From Scatosoma sp045542595 (lineage in GTDB: Bacteria > Bacillota > Clostridia > Christensenellales > Borkfalkiaceae): a stretch of 60,518 bases of DNA. Shown one piece after another: positions 42,199 through 49,307 of this stretch; the stretch's first letter is position 1, and every line of letters starts with the position of its first letter. The stretch is from contig JAZQLI010000016.1 of assembly GCA_045542595.1 (NCBI GenBank), positions 1 to 60,518 of the forward strand. Direction: 5' to 3'. The notes beneath the pieces are model-generated. The model was not told the origin of the DNA, made no database searches, and saw nothing but the letters and a program-made list of their open reading frames with translations. The position numbers and the translations under genes were made by a program.

Positions 42199-42348
42199 AT
42201 GGTAGTATGGTTTTTGATTGTGCCTATGTTGGTATTATGCTTAATATTTCCGATATTTTTGATTGCGGCAAAAAGCGACGTAAGCGAAGAAGAGCTTTTA
42301 CAGGAATTAGAAGAACAAGCAAAAAACGGGGAAACCCGTAAAAAATAA
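42199..42348 (+). CDS. Small membrane protein, 49 residues
   Basis: The protein starts MVVWFLIVPMLVLCLIFPIF and has one membrane helix (about residues 2-24), then an acidic then basic helical tail (SDVSEEELLQELEEQAKNGETRKK). GGGAGAG lies nine bases upstream, and the start follows a UAG of an open frame by six bases. Size and topology fit a minor coat or an atypical major coat protein of a filamentous phage, but polarity (acid after the helix) is not the classic one. Inference only. Confidence 0.55.
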   Translation: MVVWFLIVPMLVLCLIFPIFLIAAKSDVSEEELLQELEEQAKNGETRKK

Positions 42349-42355
42349 GACGGCA

Positions 42356-42376
42356 CGGAAAGACGGCAAAGGAGAA
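42356..42376 (+). repeat. Leader repeat copy 2
   Basis: It matches 41187-41207 at 20 of 21 bases and ends with the ribosome binding site of the gene at 42380. Confidence 0.75.
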
Positions 42377-42379
42377 GGT

Positions 42380-42694
42380 ATGGCACTTATACAAATTTTT
42401 GCAGGTAATCAAAAGCAAACAGCGAAAGGTGGCAAAAAGGATTTCACTGGGAGCAAGAAGAAAGAAACAAAGAAAAAAGAAAAATTTTCGCAGGCGCAAA
42501 AACAAGCTTACGAGTTAGGTAAAGCATACGAAAGCGGCAAAAGCGGCGGTAGAGTGAATTTAAAATCTGATAAGCAAAAAGAAAGTTTTCGCGCTGGTAT
42601 GAAATCTGTAAAAGACAAACAAGACAAGGAAAAATCAAAGAATATGGATAACTTAGAAAAAATGAAAAATTATAAAAAGGAGAACAAAAAATGA
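42380..42694 (+). CDS. Lys-rich small protein of unknown function
   Basis: This 104-residue protein is strongly basic, with many Lys, Gln and Ser (KKETKKKEKFSQAQKQAYEL), and predicted helical after about residue 35. It could bind DNA or be disordered. AAAGGAGAAGGT precedes the ATG. Its stop overlaps the next start by four bases (ATGA). Confidence 0.65.
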   Translation: MALIQIFAGNQKQTAKGGKKDFTGSKKKETKKKEKFSQAQKQAYELGKAYESGKSGGRVNLKSDKQKESFRAGMKSVKDKQDKEKSKNMDNLEKMKNYKKENKK

Positions 42695-43938
42695 GTAGGT
42701 ATAACAATTACGGAAACGGAAAAAACAATCGCGGCGTAGCTGCGATTATTGCAATCGTATTAGCGGCAATCGTAGCATTTGGCGCAATCTTTTGGGACCA
42801 CATCGTGATTATTTGGGACGACATTACGCGCTATTTCCAGCGCGTAGATAACGAGCTTAAAGACGACAGCAGCACCGAAACGCCCGGCGACAGTTCCAGC
42901 ACGGAAACACCCGGCGAAGACAGCAGCGGCGAAGAAACACCGGGGGAAGACAGTTCCGGGAACGGCGGCGCAGATATCGTCGACAAACAAGACGGCAACG
43001 TAGTTGTAGGCAAGCCTAACAACAACGGCTTAGCGCTTTTGAGTGCTGTTATTCCTGCCAGCGATTATACGGACTATGGCGTAGCTGCTACAGCGGAAAG
43101 CGCGTATTCGATAGGCGTAACAATCGAGCCTTCGAACGTAACGTACAACGCCGTTGACTGGGCTATCACTTGGAAAAACGCTTCGTCGACGTGGGCAAAG
43201 GGAAAAACCGTTACCGATTACGTAACGTTAGTACCGACGAGCGACGGAAGCACGACTGCAACGCTTTCCTGCGTGCAAGCTTTTGGCGAACAGGTAGTAA
43301 TTAGCGCGACAATGCGCGAACACCCGGAAGTATCGACAACGGCAACGGTAGATTACGTTAAACGCGTAACGGACATTACGGCGACGATTTCGGCAAGTGA
43401 ATTAGCGCTGGATACGACGTATACGTATACGGTAACACCTACCTATGGCGTAGGCACGTTGACGGGCGATTTCGTTTTGAGTGATTATGCCTTTAACCTT
43501 ACTACGGGTTTTAAGGATTTAATCGAGAGTAAGTTAGAAGCGAGAAATACAACGCTTTTAAAATATACGGATTATTTTTCCTTTACCTTATATAACCACA
43601 TTACGGTAGATGAAAATGCGAAAACGTTTACGTTTAACGGCGATACGGCCTTTGATATTTTCGGTCTTTATACGAACCCAGGCAACGTAATTGACCCAGA
43701 CTCAAGCACAAAAGTTGTAACGTCTGCAATGTTAAGAAACGCGTTTAACAATGATTTCTTCGCGGCAGTAGGGGAATACACGGACACGCAGGCGACGTTT
43801 ACTGCGGATTATACGTACACGTATAAAGGCACGACGTATTCCAGCGGCGACGTAACGGTAAATTGCAAATTTGACCAAGAAAGCTTGGTAATTGCGCCTA
43901 TTAGCGTAACATTCAATAAAACGGAATACGTTTTTTAA
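42691..43938 (+). CDS. Membrane-anchored Ig-like surface protein of the element
   Basis: This 415-residue protein has an N-terminal membrane helix (about residues 15-36), a low-complexity stalk of STETPGDSS/GEDSSGEETPG repeats (about 59-95), then beta-rich domains. One, from about 130 to 235, resembles bacterial Ig-like (Big) folds with NAVDWAITWKNAS and SCVQAFGEQVVISATMREH. It may be a virion tip or host-interaction protein. Codon use is more GC-rich than Rep. AGGAG lies nine bases upstream. Confidence 0.7.
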   Translation: MSRYNNYGNGKNNRGVAAIIAIVLAAIVAFGAIFWDHIVIIWDDITRYFQRVDNELKDDSSTETPGDSSSTETPGEDSSGEETPGEDSSGNGGADIVDKQDGNVVVGKPNNNGLALLSAVIPASDYTDYGVAATAESAYSIGVTIEPSNVTYNAVDWAITWKNASSTWAKGKTVTDYVTLVPTSDGSTTATLSCVQAFGEQVVISATMREHPEVSTTATVDYVKRVTDITATISASELALDTTYTYTVTPTYGVGTLTGDFVLSDYAFNLTTGFKDLIESKLEARNTTLLKYTDYFSFTLYNHITVDENAKTFTFNGDTAFDIFGLYTNPGNVIDPDSSTKVVTSAMLRNAFNNDFFAAVGEYTDTQATFTADYTYTYKGTTYSSGDVTVNCKFDQESLVIAPISVTFNKTEYVF

Positions 43939-43947
43939 GGGTAAAGT

Positions 43948-45999
43948 ATGATTAAAAATTTGACATTAAGAAAAATTACATATTTTTTCTTCGTGTTGTT
44001 CCTTTTCGTGTTTTGCGCCGTAAATACGGTAGTTATGAGCGGCGCAAAAGCGGAAACGAGCGAAAGCGGTATAAGTATGGAAACAAGCAACGTCATAGAC
44101 GATTTAAAATCGTCTACGATAGACGGCGAACCGTTTTCGCTTGATAGGTACAAATTCGACGAAAGCGGAGATATGCAAGTATTATCTTTTGTCGAGTATT
44201 GCTACCCGTCAACATTAACCAAACGTGAGCATTTCGGGTTGTACGTATACGTATACAATCCGCGCGCGCTTACGTTTTTATTGCCGAGCGAATTAAACAA
44301 AATACAGTTTAGCTACGGCGACGAAACGCACTATACGAAGTATCCTTTGAAGTACGTAAACAGCTCTACGGGTACGTATGACGGCTTGTTTTACAAGTTC
44401 AGAGTAGATTTAACGTGGGAGCAGCGCGAAACGCTTTTAACCAGGATAAACAAGGAAAAACGCGTATACCGTGTAAGCGGTATCGAGCTTGTAACGTATG
44501 GGAATTATAACGCGACGGAATACACCGTAGCAACGACGTACACGTATAGCGGCTATGCAAAGGGCTACGGCAGCGACTCTGAAAGCACGTTGACGGTAAA
44601 AAGCAAGCGCGACGATACGGTATTGTCGTTGGACGTAACGCCGACATTTTATCGCCCTGCAGGCACGAACGGGAAGAACGCCTACACGCAGGATAGCTTA
44701 CACAGTGTATATTTTGCCGTACCGAATAAGATTATAGAACGATACGGCGCAATGTCTGCGGTACACGCAACGTGGTTAAACGCGAAGTTGTTGCCTATGC
44801 TGGTAACGGGTAACGCGGAAGCATACAAAGCTATCAGCGCATATTTAGGCGCATATATGGGCGACGAAGTGGTAGACGGCGACGGTTTCGGCGGTGGCGG
44901 TTTCGGCGCACGTGGGGAAGATTTAGACTACGCATATTTAGGCGCGTGCAGCGCTGCCGGGGGCGCGATTGCCGGTAATATAGTTTGGAATTACGGCTAC
45001 GGTTATAACGCGCCGTCTTCGTCTTACTATATCCAAAACGGCTACGGTGAAGATTTAGACTATTTATACTTTATGTTCAATGCCGGCAGCGAAGAGAACA
45101 GCGCGGACAATTACACGGTATCTACGGACGAACTTTTAACGGCGTTGCAATCGAGCGGCAATTTTGGCGGAGAACTTATTAACGATAAGTACAGCGAACG
45201 TGTTTTTGACCTTGTAGACAGTGAGTTTACGGAAGTCAATATAGAAGCGAAAGAAAACTTTTCCCTTACCAGCGAGCTGGTATCGGATAGCTGGTGGGAG
45301 CGCTTGTGGGGCATAGGTAGCACGTCTAAAACGTTTAACGGTATCAATGCTATATATGCCGTAACGGATAAGGATTTGACTGGCACAGCTGAAGAAATCG
45401 GCGCGCGTTTATACGTAGACGTAGGGGACGTGGCGCAGCTTAAGAAAGACTTTGCCGCGGCGAAAAACGCAGGAAAAACGCTGTATTTGTTTAGGTATCA
45501 AGTCAGCGATTATGTATCGCAGGAAGCAACGCTTTTTCATAAAGTTTCGATTTTAGGTATTGAAACGTGGGAAAAGAAAGACAGCAACGCGTACTTTTTC
45601 CAGCAAACGGTAAACCTTGATTTTGACGTTATAGACGTAACGTTTTCAAACGGCATAACGGAAACGGTTATACCCGTTGTAAGCAGTCCTACGGACGTGA
45701 TCCACGACGTTACGCCGCCTGTAGACACGCAGCCGGACGATTCCTTTGATATATCGGATATAATTCCAAATTTACCGACGATTGAAACGCCGTCTTGTAC
45801 GGGCGTTGAATGGGATAAAATTCCCTTGTGGGTATGGATTGTCGCAGGGCTTATCGCTTTGTTTATAATCGGTAAGTTTTTCCCGGCAATAATGGAAGGC
45901 GTAAAAATCGTATTTTTGGTTGTTACTGCACCTATATGGTTTCCGGTGTGGCTTTTGTATAAGTTTATTAGTTGGATAATAGGTAAAAGAGATGAATAA
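43948..45999 (+). CDS. Large exported protein with C-terminal membrane helices (pIII-like)
   Basis: This 683-residue protein has a signal peptide (residues 1-36, likely cut after AKA), a Gly-rich linker (GDGFGGGGFGARGE, about 310-325) and two C-terminal helices (about 628-646 and 651-672). This fits an adsorption/minor coat protein of a filamentous phage, which is anchored in the inner membrane before assembly. No match to a named pIII domain can be claimed. It overlaps the next gene by eight bases. Confidence 0.65.
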   Translation: MIKNLTLRKITYFFFVLFLFVFCAVNTVVMSGAKAETSESGISMETSNVIDDLKSSTIDGEPFSLDRYKFDESGDMQVLSFVEYCYPSTLTKREHFGLYVYVYNPRALTFLLPSELNKIQFSYGDETHYTKYPLKYVNSSTGTYDGLFYKFRVDLTWEQRETLLTRINKEKRVYRVSGIELVTYGNYNATEYTVATTYTYSGYAKGYGSDSESTLTVKSKRDDTVLSLDVTPTFYRPAGTNGKNAYTQDSLHSVYFAVPNKIIERYGAMSAVHATWLNAKLLPMLVTGNAEAYKAISAYLGAYMGDEVVDGDGFGGGGFGARGEDLDYAYLGACSAAGGAIAGNIVWNYGYGYNAPSSSYYIQNGYGEDLDYLYFMFNAGSEENSADNYTVSTDELLTALQSSGNFGGELINDKYSERVFDLVDSEFTEVNIEAKENFSLTSELVSDSWWERLWGIGSTSKTFNGINAIYAVTDKDLTGTAEEIGARLYVDVGDVAQLKKDFAAAKNAGKTLYLFRYQVSDYVSQEATLFHKVSILGIETWEKKDSNAYFFQQTVNLDFDVIDVTFSNGITETVIPVVSSPTDVIHDVTPPVDTQPDDSFDISDIIPNLPTIETPSCTGVEWDKIPLWVWIVAGLIALFIIGKFFPAIMEGVKIVFLVVTAPIWFPVWLLYKFISWIIGKRDE

Positions 46000-46339
46000 C
46001 GTAAAATTATTTTATTTTTCAGTCGTAGCAAAAATTAGAGCCGAACAGGCAGAGCATTTAAAAAAAGAAAAAATGGAACTCGTAGTAAACGAGTTGCCGA
46101 AAGTGGACTACGTAACAGCTGAAGAAGTATCTAAAATGAAATTTTGGCAACGGATTGTTTACCGTTTAGAACTCCGTCGGTTACGAAAAAGATATAATAA
46201 GCTTCTACGGGCGCAAAAACCGCCCGTAGATGAACGTTTGTTACGCGGTTATAATGCTGGCGTAGAAATGGCTTTAAATGTTTTAAAACGTGGTTATATG
46301 TCTTGTGTTTTAAAAACTGATAGGAATGAAGACGAATAA
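45992..46339 (+). CDS. Hypothetical protein, 115 residues
   Basis: A short hydrophobic N-terminus (VKLFYFSVVAKI) is followed by a Lys/Arg-rich helical region (RIVYRLELRRLRKRYNKLLRAQ). I do not recognise it. It overlaps both neighbours, so it belongs to the late operon. Confidence 0.6.
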   Translation: MNNVKLFYFSVVAKIRAEQAEHLKKEKMELVVNELPKVDYVTAEEVSKMKFWQRIVYRLELRRLRKRYNKLLRAQKPPVDERLLRGYNAGVEMALNVLKRGYMSCVLKTDRNEDE

Positions 46340-46640
46340 AGCAGGAGCGCCAAAAGGCGGTAGGGTACATTGGTTATTGTGGTCGCTCCCGGCTGAGTTT
46401 AAGCGCGAATATACGTTGCATTTTAACTACGAGAACCATAATTATACGTTTTATCGGAAGAAAGGGAATAAGCTGTACGATATATTCATAGTAGCGCAAA
46501 CGTCGTTACATTATTGGCGAATGGCGTACGTGAACGTAGAACGGCAGGAATATAAGTTTGACGGCGATAATAAAACGACGAGGCTTGCTCGTCGTATGTG
46601 GTACATATATAAAATTGATGAAAGGCGGTGTAGGTTATGA
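46326..46640 (+). CDS. Hypothetical protein, 104 residues
   Basis: It is basic and rich in Tyr and Trp (HWLLWSLPAEFKREYTLHFNYENHNYTFYRKKG). It starts 14 bases inside the preceding gene and overlaps the next by four. No family recognised; a nucleic-acid-binding role would be only a guess. Confidence 0.6.
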   Translation: MKTNKAGAPKGGRVHWLLWSLPAEFKREYTLHFNYENHNYTFYRKKGNKLYDIFIVAQTSLHYWRMAYVNVERQEYKFDGDNKTTRLARRMWYIYKIDERRCRL

Positions 46641-47227
46641 GTAATGTTATTTCTAGTGTTTCATATGACCAAACTTATATAATCTCTAGTATTTTAAAAT
46701 TATATAATAATGATTTGCCTATTGATTTTGATCCGTGCTTTAATGTTGGTGGTTTTTATAAAAATGGTATTGTTCAACGGCCCGAGATAGTTTCAGATAT
46801 TAAACCATTATTGCCGGGAGTTGAAAAATATGATGTACGGGCTTTGCCTTTTGAAAATTGTTTTCGTTGTTGTATTTTTGATCCACCGTTTATTGTTAAC
46901 GGTAAAAATAGTAAAATGGGGGATTTGTATGGTTTTTTTAATAGTGTTGATGAAATGCGAGTTTTTTGGAAAGATGCGTTATTATCTTTATTCAAAGCAT
47001 TGAAAAATCGTGGTTTGCTTATAGTCAAATGTCAAGATTTTGTCTCCGGGAGAAAAAATTATATTTTTTCGAATGAGATACTTAATATGGCCAAAGATAT
47101 TGGTTTTTTAATAATAGATTGCTTTATTTTACTTGCAAAAACACGACCTATTAGAATGAAAAAACAATGTCATGCGCGTAAATATCATAGCTATTTTTTC
47201 GTTTTTAAAAAAGCTGCAGCGAGATAA
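46637..47227 (+). CDS. DNA methyltransferase-like protein
   Basis: This 196-residue protein has DPPF in CCIFDPPFIV (about residue 77), the catalytic motif IV of amino-methyltransferases, preceded by DFDPCFNVGGFYKNG as motif I-like and SDIKP as an acidic strand. The C-terminal half keeps LKNRGLLIVKCQDF as motif V-VIII-like. It lacks an obvious target recognition domain. The gene is more AT-rich than its neighbours and may be a later addition. AGGCGG lies upstream. In circular form the Zot gene follows it across the attachment site. Confidence 0.65.
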   Translation: MSNVISSVSYDQTYIISSILKLYNNDLPIDFDPCFNVGGFYKNGIVQRPEIVSDIKPLLPGVEKYDVRALPFENCFRCCIFDPPFIVNGKNSKMGDLYGFFNSVDEMRVFWKDALLSLFKALKNRGLLIVKCQDFVSGRKNYIFSNEILNMAKDIGFLIIDCFILLAKTRPIRMKKQCHARKYHSYFFVFKKAAAR

Positions 47228-47246
47228 TAATAGTGGGGGAAATAGG

Positions 47247-47283
47247 CTTAATTATTCGTAAAATGCAGCTTTTACGAATTGTT
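47247..47283. repeat. attR: right 26-bp repeat, inside a dif-like palindrome
   Basis: 47247-47272 equals 37062-37087. Here AATTATTCGTAAAA (47250-47263), TGCAGC (47264-47269) and TTTTACGAATTGTT (47270-47283) form arms that mirror at 12 of 14 positions around the 6-bp centre. That is the arm-6-arm layout of Xer dif sites. Because left arm and core are shared by both att sites, the original host site (attB) must have been this palindrome. Confidence 0.8.
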
Positions 47284-47345
47284 TCGGTTAAAATTTACCG
47301 AAAACAAGGGGTTTTCTTTTATTTTTTTGTATTTTTACAATATTA

Positions 47346-49241
47346 TTATTTTTTCTTGGCGTTACCGTTCTTTTTCATTTTTGTAAAAATTCCGTAACAA
47401 TTCGGTTGCACTTCTAATTCATTTTCAAAAATTGTATCTTGCAATATATCGGAAACTTTTTCAGGTAATTGTAAAAAATATCTTTTGGAAGAATTGTTCA
47501 CGTACACGTAAACACAGCCGTATCTATTTTCACGTTTAAAAAACAGTAATCCGTCTTCCACGTGTAATTCGGTAAACTCGCCGTCTTTTAATACGGAACG
47601 ATAGTTTTTACGGATTTCACCTAACTTTGCGTAAAATGCAATTAAATCTTCGTTTAAATGTTCCCAATCGAAGCATCTACGGCAAAACGGGTCAATATGT
47701 CCTTCTTGTCCGTTTTCATCACCGTAATAAATACAAGGAACGCCAGGCACGGTAAATTGTAAAACTGCCGCCATTTTCAGTTTTTTAATAGCGTTTTCTT
47801 TGGCTTTTTCGCTTAAAAAAGCTTCTTTTTTCGCCATTTCTTCTTTATTTGCACAGTAAATGCCGCCCAAAACCGTTAAAATTCTCGACGTATCGTGCGT
47901 GCCTAAAATATTCATAAGCGCGTCCACCGTTTGCTTAGGATAATGATTGATTATCACGCGCAAAGTATGCAATAACGGCAACGCTTCACCCGTTTGAATA
48001 TAACGGATTATCCCTTCTTTTAAGGGATAGTTCATAACGCTATCTAATTCGTATCCGTGCAAATATTCACGACGTTTAGAATACGCTATTTTATTGGACG
48101 CATCTTCCCAAACTTCGCCGATTATAATGGCGTTAGGATTGCTTTCTTTAACCGATTTTCTTAATTTTTTCAAGAAAAAGTCTGGTAATTCGTCCGCAAC
48201 GTCTAAACGGTAACCGCCGATTCCGAGCGAAAGCCACTTTTTTAAAACGCCACCTTCTCCAAAAATGAATTTTTGATACTCTTCGGAGTTTTCATTTACT
48301 TCAGGGAGTACGTCAATTCCCCACCAGCTACTATATTTATCGGGAAATTCTTGAAAGGAATACCAAGAATAATACGGCGAATCTTTCGATTGATACGCTC
48401 CGACGTTTGGATAATGACCGTATTTATTGAAATATACGCTATCATCGCCCGTATGATTGAATACACCGTCTAAAATAACCTTAATTCCGCAATTTTCCGC
48501 CGCTTTGATAAACGCTTTAAAATCATCTTCCGTGCCTAAAATCGGGTCGATTTTCATATAATTAGACGTATCGTAACGATGATTAGATGCCGCTTCAAAT
48601 ACAGGATTTAAATAGATTACGGTAACGCCCAAACTTTCTAAATACGGTAATTTACTTTCAATTCCTTTAAAATTTCCGCCGAAAAAGTCGTTATTCAGCA
48701 CTTTTCCGTACATATTTGGACGAAAAGACGGTTCGCCACCCCAGTCTTCGCGGCGTACTCTACCTATTATGTCTGGCGTAGTTCCCTTTTTACAAAATCT
48801 ATCGGGGAAAATTTGATACATTACCCCGCCTTTAAACCAGTTTGGCGTTTTATAGCTTTTGGAAAATACGGTAAGCAAAAAGCCTTGCGGATGCTCGGAT
48901 AAAAATCCGTTTTCCAAATAACCGCAAGAAATAAACCCTTCCTTTTCAATAGAAAAGGTATAGTAATATAAGCCTATTTCATTAACGGAAAGCGAAATAG
49001 ACCAACCGAAGTCGGTAATCTCCATCTCATAGGCGGTAGCTTCTTCCCCGTCTTTATTTAAAAGAAAATACGCTTTTTGAGTGGGTTTAACACACTCGTC
49101 TAAAGTAGGCAAGCGTAAGTCGTTTTCCTTTCTTTCCGTCTTTTGTAAAAATACGTTAAATTGTACCAGTTCCCCTGCTTTTATCGCGCCGATTTTACTT
49201 TTACAAGCGACGTTTAAGGGATTAAAATAAAAGTGTTTCAT
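47346..49241 (-). CDS. GH13 alpha-glycosidase (neopullulanase/alpha-amylase-like)
   Basis: This 631-residue protein has an N-terminal Ig-like carbohydrate domain and a GH13 barrel with YQIFPDRF, DGVFNH, GYRLDVADEL (nucleophile Asp), IIGEVW (acid/base Glu) and LGTHDTSR. It hydrolyses alpha-glucans, intracellularly since no signal peptide is seen. ATG 49241 is preferred to a TTG at 49265 that lies in a terminator; neither has a clear ribosome site. It follows glgP after a strong hairpin, so it may be less expressed than the operon. Confidence 0.88.
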   Translation of the reverse strand: MKHFYFNPLNVACKSKIGAIKAGELVQFNVFLQKTERKENDLRLPTLDECVKPTQKAYFLLNKDGEEATAYEMEITDFGWSISLSVNEIGLYYYTFSIEKEGFISCGYLENGFLSEHPQGFLLTVFSKSYKTPNWFKGGVMYQIFPDRFCKKGTTPDIIGRVRREDWGGEPSFRPNMYGKVLNNDFFGGNFKGIESKLPYLESLGVTVIYLNPVFEAASNHRYDTSNYMKIDPILGTEDDFKAFIKAAENCGIKVILDGVFNHTGDDSVYFNKYGHYPNVGAYQSKDSPYYSWYSFQEFPDKYSSWWGIDVLPEVNENSEEYQKFIFGEGGVLKKWLSLGIGGYRLDVADELPDFFLKKLRKSVKESNPNAIIIGEVWEDASNKIAYSKRREYLHGYELDSVMNYPLKEGIIRYIQTGEALPLLHTLRVIINHYPKQTVDALMNILGTHDTSRILTVLGGIYCANKEEMAKKEAFLSEKAKENAIKKLKMAAVLQFTVPGVPCIYYGDENGQEGHIDPFCRRCFDWEHLNEDLIAFYAKLGEIRKNYRSVLKDGEFTELHVEDGLLFFKRENRYGCVYVYVNNSSKRYFLQLPEKVSDILQDTIFENELEVQPNCYGIFTKMKKNGNAKKK

Positions 49242-49263
49242 GTACTTAATATTGTCTTTATAC

Positions 49264-49292
49264 AAAAAGCCGTAAGTATTTTACGGCTTTTT
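49264..49292 (-). terminator. Terminator after glgP
   Basis: AAAAAGCCGTAA (49264-49275) and TTACGGCTTTTT (49281-49292) are perfect inverted repeats with A- and T-rich outer arms, between glgP and the glycosidase gene. Confidence 0.85.
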
Positions 49293-49307
49293 GTAATATG
49301 TTTTTAA

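Larger units (their letters stand above)
37062..47272 (+). mobile_element. Integrated filamentous-phage-like element with CRESS-type Rep
   Basis: The element is bounded by perfect 26-bp direct repeats (37062-37087 and 47247-47272), so the circular form would be 10,185 bp. Contents in the circular order: repressor region, ssDNA-binding-like protein, HUH mini-protein, small membrane protein, Lys-rich protein, two large surface proteins, two small proteins, methyltransferase-like protein, Zot-like ATPase, origin, Rep, type I TA-like region. No integrase is inside, so host Xer is the likely recombinase, as for other Xer-exploiting filamentous phages. Gene density, overlaps and functional promoters suggest an intact element. 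Confidence 0.85.

Noticed and set aside
47281..47320. Short inverted repeat TTCGGT/ACCGAA after attR as a second attachment site
   Set aside because: It has no counterpart at the left end. It may be a weak hairpin after the element but has no clear function.
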